Below are positions 1 to 9,929 of a stretch of 64,000 nt of DNA, piece by piece. The stretch lies in assembly GCA_963513935.1 (NCBI GenBank), contig OY740765.1, positions 73,577,718 through 73,641,717 on the forward strand. Reading direction: 5' to 3'. The notes beneath the pieces were generated by a model, which saw only the letters and a list, made by a program, of their open reading frames with translations, was not told where the DNA came from and did no database searches. The stretch comes from Aphrophora alni (taxonomy: Eukaryota; Arthropoda; Insecta; Hemiptera; Aphrophoridae). The translations under genes and the position numbers were made by a program. The stretch's first letter is position 1, and every line of letters begins with the position of its first letter.

Positions 1-1040
1 CTACTTAATATCATAAAGTGCTTAGAGAACCACCATCTCAAAGTGCACAATTCCACTTCATGGCGTGGTGTATATCACACCATGAATCTTGGATATAGCA
101 TAAAACTGTGTCATCTGTGAATGAATTAAGCTCCTCCTTAAAATTACCATTAACATATATTAAAAGGAGAATAGGTCCTAATACTAAGCCTTGTGTGCAC
201 CCCATGAAGGATGTCTATATTTATATCTCAAATAATTAATTAATCATTACTGAAAGACTGACAAGTAAAATATGCTGAAATAAATGAAAGAGTGATGTAA
301 TTACTTATGTCTTTACTAACGAACACTAAATCTCCGCCAGCTCTGTAATTATCACTGCAATTAAAAATGATTGAAAAATTAGGCAACTGATAAAATGTAA
401 CATTGTTTTTTCAATCCAAATTTGTGTCAACACAATAATATTAGGTTGTATTTTGCAAGCCGACATCCAGGTTACAAACAGATCAAAGTTCTTATACATA
501 GGTACTTCTTATATTTTGTTGTAGAAATAAAGAAATTTCTATTTATCTTCAGCTATTGAAGTGAAAAAAAGAGAAAACACATCTATCTATATTGCCAGCG
601 AATAAGAGAGTACAAATTAATAGTTTTTACAAATAGATACAGAGAGAAAATAAAAGCTTTTAACCTGAAACGCATATTTAGCAACAAAAAGGGGGGGAAT
701 AACAATGTAAATAATGAAAGTATTTTTTATACTCACAACTTATTCCGACACAAAGAATTTGAATCACCGAGTGTCCATCGTCTTGTTCCTTCATAATCTC
801 CCTCCACATAACCAAATGTACTTATTGTAGGCTTTGATAAGTTTTGCTTCCTTGACCAGACCATAGAGTCTTCTCGTTGTAGGATATAAGGATTCATATA
901 GTTACATAATTATCTTCGTTCATCCCAAGATCCCAGTATTGCTGGAAATATACAAGCGGCCGGCTGGATGCGCAGGAGCAATGGAGGTCTGTGCGCATGA
1001 GCCGCCACCAACAGCAGCTTCACATAGGCTTGCCAATAGT
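1..1040. other. AT-rich non-coding stretch
   Basis: I see no reading frame with a recognisable domain and no structured repeat here. The stretch is AT-rich. Its last 100 bases are more GC-rich (around 955-1020) and lead into the left end of the hAT relic. Confidence 0.5.
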
Positions 1041-3405
1041 TTGATAGTTACAACTATCGATAGCTTCGATACTAATGGCTGTAAACTATCGATTGTTTAG
1101 TAAGTTGAAATTCAAAATATTTTGTTCTAGAAATATTAGTCAAATAAACCCTTACCTAATATTACCAATAACAAAATAAATAAATAAAACATATTGCTTT
1201 CTAAGTTGCTTTTAACATAATATATTCAATGAATTTATTGAACAAACAAAAGTTCCAAAGAAAACACAGAACACAGAAACCAAAATAAAATGATCAAAAT
1301 GTACTTATTACAAAATCAATAAATACTTAAAATTATTTGTCTAAAAACCACATTAGCTTTCACAATAATTTGCATGTCAACTTTTTGTGGTTTTAGTCTA
1401 CTCCTATTCTCACACAATGTTTGTCCAGCTTTGGAAAAAATTCTTTCAGAAGGAACAGATGATCCTGGAATGCATAGATACTATTGAGCAATCATATTTT
1501 TATCAATAGGTTTAAAATTTGTTGGGGGATTTTTCCAATATGATAATATATCAACTTGTGGTAGTGAATGTTCCTCCAAATAAGTTTTTGTTACAATTAT
1601 TGCATTGACTGTTTTTGTTCTTCCTGCTTGTGCAGTTTCTCTTTCTCTTCTAAGATCTTGAAAAAAGTTGCTTTGTTTACTTTGTTGTCCTTATACTGCT
1701 ATCTGAGGCTGATTGTTTAATGAAGTTGTTTCGGTTTAATTTTGTTTAAGAATGTGCCCAATAGAATTTTGCAGTTTCATTTGTGCTTGATGTACATTGT
1801 TACTGCTTCTAAATGGAGTTTTCTTCCACCTAAGATCAAGTAAAGAGGCTAGAGCTGTCAATTTTCATGTTTCATACAAATTAAGTCTATTGACTATTTC
1901 ATCTATAAGACGACTTAGAAGTGCATTTCCCTCATTGGTATTGAGATAATTTTTTATTGCATTTAATTTTTTTATTCAAACACAAAACAATAGGTGTTAT
2001 TAAAGATACGGTTACATAATTCTCTCCAGAAATTTCCTTATTTGAATCATCAAAAATGTACAACATTGCAACAATATCTTTCATAATCATACTTCATGTG
2101 AAGGAAAATATTGTTTACCAACTTGTGTTGCTGCAACAAGAAGAGGACCCCTATCTGTAATATTCTTTGTAACATAGAATATGTACTGTTTCAGTGTGTG
2201 GGAACATCTTGAATTAATTTCAGCTTTTCCTTCAATACTTTTTTTTTTATCACCTCTGAGAATGTCATTAAGCCACATTACTGGATTTGAACACTCGGAC
2301 CAAATCTTTGACTTTCAAAAGTAATGGTTTTATTTCAACAATATCAAAAGCATCATATATCACTAATTGGAAAGTATGAGCAAAGAAGTTTAAATATTTC
2401 AACTTACTTAATTCGGTTGTTTTGGACATATTTGCGGTGTTATCTGTAAACCACTTTTTCAGAAATATTTTGAGCAGTATGCCGTCCCTTTCATAACTGA
2501 AGTACAAAGAACACAACTTCGAAGTTTCCAGTCGTTATCTATAAAATGTGAGGTAATAGTAATGTAAGATTCTGTTGCCATAGATGTCAACATATCTGTT
2601 GTAATACTTACATATTCGACTTTTTTTCAAAACAGAAAGAATTTTTTTCACGAATTGAATGGTTACATATTATTTGCAAGTTTATACGGTTAGGAATTTG
2701 ATAGCAAGGATCCATGACGTTTAATTGATTTCGGAACCCTGAATTATTAACAATATTAAAGAGTTGTAAATCTGTTGCAATCATCTTTATCACAGCTTTG
2801 TCAATTCTTTCGTTCACTGTTTCGAGGATATGGTCGATTCGATTGTTGTTTTGTAAAAAACATTGAAAGTTTAATATGCATTGAAAGTTTACTTGGGCCA
2901 GCAGCGAAGAGAGAGAGACTTCTTCATCTGTCAATAGTTTTGGAGAATATTTGTCTATGTTTTGTAACTAAATTATCTCTAAGTTTAGATGTATTAGATG
3001 AAAACTTTAAAGTTTGTTTGCAAATAGTACTGGTGTCAATCGGCTTAGCCTCAGCACCAGCATTCTTATCAAAGAAACGCCATACATCCGACTTAGGAGG
3101 CATTTTCAATACTTTACAAACTCACTTTAAACTTCACTGTAATATGTAAAATAATAACTTCAAAAACGCACTAACACTTCTCCAAAGAACCAACACAAAA
3201 CTGTTTGAAAAGAAACATTAAACTGAACTATTTTCCCCATCTGGAACATTGAAATAGTTTCTATAAAGTGGAGTCAATTCAATAAATTCTTGGAACTTAG
3301 GCAGTAAAGAAGCTACAAAAAGTTCTTGGAAAAATAGACCATGAGAGAGAACTAAAGGAGTCTGAACTATTAATTGTTATCAATAGTTGTTTATAATCGA
3401 TCTAT
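1041..3405 (-). mobile_element. Degenerate hAT DNA transposon
   Basis: This span holds a decayed minus-strand hAT transposase and is bounded by short subterminal inverted repeats. ACAACTATCGATA at 1050-1062 faces TATCAATAGTTGT at 3378-3390 (one mismatch), and further CTATCGAT-like words occur at both ends. I could not fix the exact tips or an 8-bp target duplication, so the borders are approximate. hAT elements move by cut-and-paste and carry a BED zinc finger and an RNase H-like transposase. Confidence 0.6.
1316..3109 (-). pseudogene. hAT transposase with BED zinc finger, broken
   Basis: This is the coding relic of the hAT element. The amino end (ATG at 3101-3103, MPPKSDVWRFFDKN) has the look of a BED-finger start, although the cysteine/histidine set is incomplete. 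A middle piece around 2690-2720 reads NVMDPCYQIPNR, a typical hAT-family segment. The carboxyl end (about 1395-1460) reads SSVPSERIFSKAGQTLCENR, the hallmark of the hAT C-terminal dimerisation domain, and runs to a stop at 1316-1318. Open pieces lie at 2924-3109, 2608-2934, 2268-2516 and 2087-2278 in shifting frames, with further stops around 1490 and upstream. The protein cannot be made. I am confident of the family and less so of exact limits. Confidence 0.75.
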
Positions 3406-3688
3406 CGACAATTTTTAAGTAACATTAAAAAAGTAAGGTTACCTCATGATTTTTGTTTAGAATTTGTTTCAGTAAATATTGTAAAAATTTTTTAAAGTTT
3501 GAAAAATACAATCAACAAAATTAAAAACAGAAAAATACACAAGCCATAGCTAAATTTGTTCCTAAAACTATTGTAATTTTAGTTGTGTCTTAAATTATTT
3601 CATTTCAACAATACAAATATTAATAAAACCGTTTATTTTATTTACTTTTTGAACCTAACTTGTCATACTTATAGATTTTGTAATGTAG

Positions 3689-3855
3689 CCATGAGTGCCC
3701 AGTGTGTCCATATGGACACACCTTATTACTAATAAGGTAAGTGAGAAACATTCTAAAAATATATATATTTTTTTATGCTAACAATATCTATTTAGACTTA
3801 TATTATCAACAAAGTTAAGAAAAATCACACACAAAATAATTTGGGCAGTCGTGGG
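3689..3855. mobile_element. Putative short piggyBac-like MITE
   Basis: The left tip CCATGAGTGCCCA (3689-3701) matches, in reverse complement, the right tip reading CCACGACTGCCCA (ending 3855) at 11 of 13 bases. A TTAA lies directly outside the right tip (3856-3859); the left flank is GTAG, so the left TTAA would have to be mutated. The left arm holds the 18-bp perfect palindrome TGTGTCCATATGGACACA. There is no coding capacity. Confidence 0.35.
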
Positions 3856-3859
3856 TTAA

Positions 3860-5080
3860 ACAAGGGAAAAGTTACATTGTAGGCCTATAATGTGAAGGAT
3901 TTGGCATAATAGGGAAAATTCTGACAGTCAGCAATTTTTCTATCTACTTTTGGGAAAGTTATATTACACAGATTATTCTTTGATTTGTCTGTGGTATAGT
4001 ATCCTACAGTGCTGTCACCAAGCTATGTACTATGTTTATTTATATTGTATGTGTGTACACGCACACGTTTTTGTGTGTGTTGAGTTACTTATTGGAAAAC
4101 ATTTGAAGATTAACAAGACTTTAAGGTATGTAAATCTTTCTTATTGATATTTAAAGGCAAAAAGCCTCTCTGTCATCATTGTATTAGAAAAAGAAGATAA
4201 AATAAAGACCCTTAGTCCTTGATACTCTAATAGCTTCAGGATTGGAAAATTAAAGAGCTACTAAAAGCACAGACTAATGCATATTACACTTTCTCTTTTT
4301 TTTATCTACTATTAAATATTATGTTATCTCTTTCTGTATGTTAGAGGTTTTGAATTGAAAGAAAAATAGTTAACTTATTCGTAAATTAAAACGTAGTATC
4401 TATTTGTTTTATCGAAGTACTGAAGATTTATTCATGCAAATTGCAAAAAGCTATGAGGATACACTAGCATGCTATTTTTGCTTATAGTTAAAGCAGAATT
4501 ACAAACACCTCTTCATTTAAAAAGCAAATGATAATACATGGGGAGGATTAAGATTCATTTCATCGTTAGCCAAATTTTATTAAGGAAGCAAACAAAAAGT
4601 TTAAATAATAATAATTACAAACAAATTTAACTTAACGTTGAATTAGTACTAAAGTACGACTTTAATACATACCTACCCTAATCAATTTATAATCTATGAC
4701 TTTTCGACATCTGCCGTGTGCACTTCAATTTTAATTATTTTCTAGAAATTTTTTTATTCAATACATACAATGATAATGAATCGAATAATGGACCTGTAGT
4801 ATGTACAATCCATCCAACGCCCAAAGCATATAAGTTTTTATAAATAAAACCCATATAAGTTTTGTTTGAAGATAGAAATGAGATTGTCTCTTGTTACTTT
4901 AATTATGTATTTTTTACAAGATAAAACTGCAATAGGTTATATACACAATATCAAACTTATTTAACAAGTGTATATAAACAACCACTTGAAATCATGGTAA
5001 AACAACATTTTCAGATGACAAATCTAATGGCACTTCAATATAGTTTTAATCACAGATAATAAACAATATTGTTTATTGTC
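3860..5080. other. Non-coding, with one copy of a dispersed repeat
   Basis: There is no gene. Around 4160-4255 a sequence (CCTCTCTGTCAT, then ATACTCTAATAGCTTCAGGAT) recurs in diverged form at about 10585-10660 (CCTCTCAGTCAT, ATACTCCAATAGCGTCAGGAT), so it is probably a dispersed repeat fragment. Confidence 0.4.
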
Positions 5081-5295
5081 TATGGTTTTAATATTGAATT
5101 TTGAATTTTACAGAAGCATAATGACCAATACTGACAAGAGAAATTCCCTTTTGTAGAAAAATGTTTTTATTATTTTATGACATCATTATTTTTCCAAAAA
5201 GCTGTTTCATGATGTTAATAATTTGATAGTAAAAGAACTGTTTGATGTCGTTTAATTTCCTGATCGTATATATATAAACAATCAAGAAATTAAAC

Positions 5296-5336
<41 letters not shown>

Positions 5337-5610
5337 TTGATATTGGTAATAAAAAAGTATATTTCATTATAATGGTTCCTTGTAGGTCATTAGTGTTTAT
5401 TATGGCTGGCAAAATTATTGGTACAGTGCCAGTTTATATTCTAATCTTTTTCAGTACCGGTAGTAAAAAGTTTAAGTTTATAGTGTAATCTTTCTGGTTC
5501 AGTATATGTACAAAAAGTTTAATATATTTACATCCTACATACAGCTTATAGCTGAAGTTAAGTTTGTAGAGAGAGATTAAAAAATAATAATAGCCTATTT
5601 CTGAGTAATT
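5080..5610 (+). repeat. Direct duplication, copy 1 (with (TA)n hairpin)
   Basis: This is copy 1 of a diverged direct duplication whose second copy is at 7630-8037. Shared blocks include GAATTTTACAGAAGCA, TTATTTTTCCAAAAAGCTGT and GTATATGTACAAAAAGTTTA, ending with TATTTCTGAGTAAT. The two copies differ by indels. Within copy 1, an 18-bp inverted repeat (5247-5264 and 5281-5298, 17 of 18 paired) is followed by a (TA)n tract at 5299-5334; copy 2 has only one arm of it. Confidence 0.7.
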
Positions 5611-5654
5611 ATTGTGTAAACCCTCAATGTTTTTATTTATTTTTGTTTGGACCA

Positions 5655-7045
5655 ATTTTTATCCCTTGCTAGAATTTACTTAAGTCGCATATAAACAGAA
5701 TATTTACGTGAATAAAGGTGAACAATTCACATATAGTACCAGACTATATAAAAAATCTAACATTAAATAAATGTTTAAAGATCATTTAGCATATAAAACA
5801 GGTTACGCAGCGTAGTTGTTATTATGATCAATTATCGGCAATTCTGAAAGACACGTTTTATAGAATATTATTGAAATAATTTGTTTTGAAATCTATGATG
5901 CCTAAATGTAATACAATTAATAGACATAATTGGCGAAAACCATTCTAAATAATATAAAGAAATAAACAAAATGACATTTTCCATGTACAGTATTTTGTTA
6001 TATTATGACAGCCGCCATCGTCTACGTTCAGTAATTTCTGGGAATTGTACTCTAATGCAGCATGCAGTTTACTCTAAGTTTGATATTTAGAAACTGTCCA
6101 TTCCATAACCTTCTGTTATAATGCTTTCATAAAAACATACCACACAGTTTCATCTCTGTTACAGTGAATTATTTATTTGAAACGTATAACAAGAAATAAA
6201 ATTTAACTGTTAAATTTGGGTTAAAATATTGCTAAGAATTCATGTCCAACTTGTATGTTTCATGCCTTGTGTGCGTTTTAAATATCAAATTTAATAAAAC
6301 AAAATTTACAAAATATGCTATGGTTTTTTGTGAATAAAATTTAAAAAAAAAGATATTGAAAACCGGATTTCACCATTGAACTTAGAATTAAATTTATCAA
6401 TAACTATTGTAGTAGATTACTACAAATTAATATTTACTCATTTCAAATTAATATCACAAGTCTTAAGGTCAGTTGACTTGATTATCTGAATTAATTAATT
6501 CCTAGTTAACTTTTAATGAAGATGAACATTCTTCAGAAAATTCTTAACAACCCATACCATACCAAAAACTATAAGCTTGATTCTAGATATTGAAACATCA
6601 TGTCTAGTCTGACCTGTTTGATAGTTAGATCTACATAGTGTATGTAGGCTCCAAGAGTTGTACTCGACTAGTGTAAAGTCAGCTCTTCTTTCAAACTGTA
6701 TAAACATATTGACAATTTTATTGTTATCTTATGTATATTAACTTAACTTTTGTAGTTTTTAAACTAGATTTTAATTTATGATTTCAACATTTTTTTTTTA
6801 AGTTGTGGAACAGTATTTTTATTTATTAATTATGTATATATTTTGAATGTATAAATCTACAATAGTGGTGTGAAAAACCTTATTTTTAAAACTTTAAAAT
6901 ACCGAATGGTTCGGTAAGATACATTTCTGTCAGAAAATTGAACTTTAAAACTGTCAAGTTCAATTAAAAAATCTAACTGCAAGAGATGTATAGTTCAATA
7001 ATTACTTATTGTCATAACAAGTTTTAGTTATACAAAATAAATAGA
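5655..7045. other. Non-coding, AT-rich
   Basis: No recognisable domain or structured repeat is visible. The short open frame on the minus strand at 6513-6707 has no family features. Confidence 0.45.
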
Positions 7046-7054
7046 TAGCAAGAC

Positions 7055-7241
7055 ATGGACATACCCAGCGAGGGGCAGGGGGGGCAGCTGCTCCCCCTGG
7101 AAGCAAAAAAATAAATCTTTATTATACATTTTGTTGCTGGAATTTAATACAATTCTTGAAATAACTATTTTAATAATCAATTGTATATTGAATGACCATG
7201 GCTTGCCCCCCCCCCTAGTTTTGATCCTGGGTATGCTCTTG
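7055..7241. mobile_element. MITE with 9-bp target duplication
   Basis: A 187-bp non-coding element is flanked by perfect 9-bp direct repeats TAGCAAGAC (7046-7054 and 7242-7250). Its tips contain inverted CATACCCAG (7059-7068 region, and CTGGGTATG at 7228-7236). G-rich and C-rich runs follow inside each tip (around 7071-7083 and 7205-7215). The duplication length fits Mutator-like or Merlin-like elements better than piggyBac or mariner, but the superfamily is not settled. Confidence 0.6.
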
Positions 7242-7629
7242 TAGCAAGACCATTAAAGAATTAATTTTGTTTTATGCTCTTTCGAGTTATAAATTGGAAG
7301 GAACAAAAGGATAATTCATTTAGATTGTAGAGCCCAGGTAGAACCCCTCTCTTCCTCTTTATCAGCTAACGTTTTATTTTTTGACTAAAAAAATTGTATT
7401 TTCAATTTTTTATCTACTTTTATAATTTTTTTAAACAGGACCTGGTTTGGTTTGATTGCCAATTCCTCATTAAATTCCGTTCCTAACCCTTAGGTGCATA
7501 GTGTAGCATATCTGCTACATAGTGAAATACTGGAATACAGCACCACTTATTGGATTTTTGGGTGAACTATTTCCAGTAGGATATGTGCAACCATATGTAC
7601 AAGATTTATATAGTCTTTAACTAGAAGTG

Positions 7630-8037
7630 GTTTTAATATTGAATTTTGTCAGACCAAATTTTTCAGCAACAAACTGTTACTGAATTTTACAGAAGCACAA
7701 TAACTAATACCAACAAGAGAAATTCCTTTTTGTGGGAAAATGTTATTATTTTATGAAATTATTATTTTTCCAAAAAGCTGTTGATTTTTCATTCTATGTA
7801 TGTATTCATGATAATAATTTGATAGTAATAGAACTGTGCGATCTAGTTTAATTTCCTGATCATATATATATATATTCTAATTTTTTCGGTTGTAGAAAGT
7901 TTAAGTTGATAGTGTAATCTTTCTGGATCAGTATATGTACAAAAAGTTTAATATATTCATATCCTACATACATCTAGCTGAAGTTAAGATTGTAGAGAGA
8001 GATTAAAAAAATAATAATAGCCTATTTCTGAGTAATC
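7630..8037 (+). repeat. Direct duplication, copy 2 (3' truncated)
   Basis: This is copy 2 of the sequence at 5080-5610. Identity stops abruptly after TTCTGAGTAAT at 8037, the base before the virus-like cluster begins. Copy 1 continues into unrelated AT-rich DNA there. The simplest reading is that the virus-like segment interrupts or truncates this copy. Confidence 0.7.
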
Positions 8038-8044
8038 AGCAGAT

Positions 8045-8137
8045 ATGGGTGAAGAGTTAATGAAATCGCCTGAAGGAAGAAAAAGTATAACAAGTTATAT
8101 ATATATGAGACTTTATACTGGTCCGATATCTAATTAA
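8045..8137 (+). pseudogene. Virus-like cluster, short leading frame
   Basis: A 30-codon frame begins with ATG at 8045 and ends with TAA at 8135-8137. I do not recognise its product. It is the first open piece after the junction at 8037 and is followed, in other frames, by the next pieces of the same cluster. It may be the decayed start of a longer gene whose carboxyl end is at 8191-8349. Confidence 0.35.
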
Positions 8138-8190
8138 TTGAGGAAGAAAAAAGATCAAGGAATACAACCAAAATCGAAAAAATAAAATAA

Positions 8191-8349
8191 AATTTGATAT
8201 ATCTTTATTGGGATAATCCAAATGAGTTATGCAAAAGATTTAAGTTGTTATTTGCTTCTCAAGAGGCGAGTAATACGGGTCATACAAATGAGATTAATTT
8301 TATGCTTGAAGAATTGGTTGAAGCAGGTTTGATAATAAAAAGAGAATAA
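8191..8349 (+). pseudogene. Virus-like cluster, acidic fragment
   Basis: This frame is open for 52 codons after a TAA at 8188-8190 and stops at TAA 8347-8349. Visible segments include YWDNPNEL near the start and an acidic end LEELVEAGLII. It has no ATG of its own, so it is the carboxyl part of a broken gene. From general familiarity, similar short proteins sit beside PLA2-domain genes in insect virus-like elements, but I cannot confirm this here. Its stop overlaps the ATG of the next frame (TAATG at 8347-8351). Confidence 0.45.
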
Positions 8350-8777
8350 TGAATGTTGATAAAACTGGATGTCATTCTAAACAACAAAGAGGGCTTCAAG
8401 GACCTCCAGGCAGAGGATTTGAACTAAGAAGTAAGGATTATAATATGCAAAATAAAAATTTACAATATGTGGCAAATCCGTCGGAACACATGGATGCTGT
8501 CAATTTAAAAACTATCAAAGATATGTGTCTTTCGTGTAATACTAACAAATCAAATTATTATAATGGTCGAGAGAAAATTAATAGAAATATAGCTTCACCC
8601 GAACTTGATAATGATGGCGTTACAAAAATGTATTTTGAAAAGAAATCTTTACCTTACTTAAAAGACCCTTATAAACGAGTGTCTTTTGAATATAAAAAAT
8701 TACAAAATATTGGACAGCTTCTACTTGATTTTGACACTGTTAATTTAGCTTATTTAAAACAAAAAATATATCTATGA
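8349..8777 (+). pseudogene. Collagen-like/fibre-repeat protein, virus-like
   Basis: The 142-codon frame runs from ATG 8349 to TGA 8775-8777. Residues 14-23 (RGLQGPPGRG) form a very short collagen-like motif. It is followed by repeated units of the kind NMQNKNLQYVANPSEHMDAV (about 32-51) and KLQNIGQLLLDFDTVNLAYL (about 117-136), which resemble the short beta-repeat units of phage and virus fibre proteins. The repeat pattern continues in another frame after the stop (8774-8880, KLENIAEL), so the gene is probably longer and frameshifted. It could be a minor capsid or fibre protein; that is inference. Confidence 0.5.
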
Positions 8778-8900
8778 AGATACATGGTGAAGAAACTCTC
8801 TCGTTTGATTATAACAAATTGGAAAATATAGCAGAACTCACATCAGATGGTGTCATTAGAAAGAGTTTTACAAACATTATATATATATATATATATATAT
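8774..8900 (+). pseudogene. Frameshifted continuation of fibre-repeat protein
   Basis: An ATG at 8774 overlaps the previous stop (ATGA). The frame carries another unit of the same repeat (YNKLENIAELTSDGVIRK) before running into the (TA)n tract at 8880-8900. The (TA)n expansion probably arose after the gene died. Confidence 0.4.
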
Positions 8901-8921
8901 CATACTTATGAGATTTGCGAG

Positions 8922-9017
8922 ATGTCTAGTACGCCTATTGAATATACAGCTTGGCTTAAAGGTTTATGGACAAAACCTGAGGCTAATTTAGTTATAAATA
9001 AACCTTCGCTTCATTAA
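8922..9017 (+). pseudogene. Small open frame in virus-like cluster
   Basis: A 31-codon frame runs from ATG (8922) to TAA (9015-9017) between the fibre-like and PLA2 pieces. It is hydrophilic with a few Trp residues (TAWLKGLWTKPE). I do not recognise it. Its position in the cluster suggests a fragment of another gene of the same element. Confidence 0.3.
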
Positions 9018-9066
9018 TACTAACAGTTTAAGCCTATGAGATAATAAATATGTCGGTTTATTGTAA

Positions 9067-9393
9067 GAAGCAAGGACAACGGCGCAATATAGCGGTAGTG
9101 GACTAATAGGTGACATAATTAATAAAGCTATCAATATTTTACCTATAGAATTACATCTTCCTGCACACCAATATTATGGTCCTAAAATGAATTTAGATAA
9201 GAGATTACAACGGGAAGTCCCAGGCATTGATAAATTAGACCTCGCTTGTAAAGCACACAATATTGCTTATCAGAAATATAGTGATTTAGCTCAACATAAT
9301 ATAGTGGATAGAGAATTAATCGAAAAAGCGTGGGAGAGAGTGAAGTCACGAGACAGTGATTGTCGCGAAAAATCAGCCACTTGGGGGTAACTA
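9067..9393 (+). pseudogene. Parvovirus-type phospholipase A2 domain, decayed
   Basis: The frame is open from 9067 to TAA 9391-9393 with no ATG ahead of the conserved part; an upstream ATG at 9050 is in another frame. The order of features fits the VP1-type PLA2: a glycine-containing lead-in (GSGLIGDII), LHLPAHQYYGP at the calcium-loop position, then LACKAHNIAY at the active-site helix, and an ADRELIEKAW-like charged helix (VDRELIEKAW). The active His is present; the residue after it is Asn where the family's His-Asp pair has Asp, and the loop Cys and a Gly are changed. It is therefore probably inactive as well as truncated. In parvoviruses this domain lets virions escape endosomes. The same fold occurs in adintovirus/Polinton-like elements. 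Confidence 0.7.
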
Positions 9394-9398
9394 AAATT

Positions 9399-9610
9399 AT
9401 GAAAGCAAAAAGAAAATTAGAGGAGGTATTGAAAAAAGAAGTGGTAAATCAGAAAATTCAAAAATTTACAATATATTGAAAAGAATTAATAATAAAATTA
9501 GCGGTAAAGGATTGTATGTGCATCTGTAAGCTACAGGCAAAGGTGTTAAAAGAAAAAGAAAGAGAAAAAAAATTAACCTTCCTACAAATCAAATCAAACA
9601 TAGAATCAAA
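9399..9610 (+). pseudogene. Basic tail region after PLA2 domain
   Basis: Broken frames directly downstream of the PLA2 piece encode lysine-rich stretches: MKAKRKLEE from 9399 and, in a different frame with one internal stop, KGVKRKRKRKK at about 9539-9571. Such basic runs resemble nuclear-localisation tails. I read them as the frameshifted carboxyl part of the PLA2 protein, because they follow it without a gap; this is inference. Confidence 0.45.
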
Positions 9611-9719
9611 ACATAAAAAATGCAGAGTCCCGTCTCGAGCTTACGGACTCTAGAGTAATCGACTTCTCCGGAGTGTAAAAGTCAACAACACCCATTCATA
9701 AAACGATAATATAATTACG

Positions 9720-9800
9720 GAATGCGGAAACAACCTTGTCTACTATGTCTGGAATACGGAAATGACCTTGTGTGTTATGTACGAAATGCGGAAGTAATGG
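9720..9800 (+). repeat. 32-bp imperfect tandem repeat, 2.5 copies
   Basis: GGAATGCGGAAACAACCTTG and GGAATACGGAAATGACCTTG begin two units 32 bp apart, followed by a partial third (GAAATGCGGAAGTAATGG). The 66-codon frame over this stretch is a by-product of the repeat. Confidence 0.6.
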
Positions 9801-9929
9801 TAAAAGTACCAGAAATCGAAAGTATGACTCATGTGTCTAGTATGCATGGAATGTCTGGAATGCGGAATTGTTCAGGAGCCGCTACTTTATATCTACTCTT
9901 GATTTGTATAATACCAATCTAGGTATTTG

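Noticed and set aside
9067..9393. Functional host secreted phospholipase A2
   Set aside because: No signal peptide, no start codon in frame, few cysteines, and the motif order fits the parvovirus-type domain; neighbours are virus-like.
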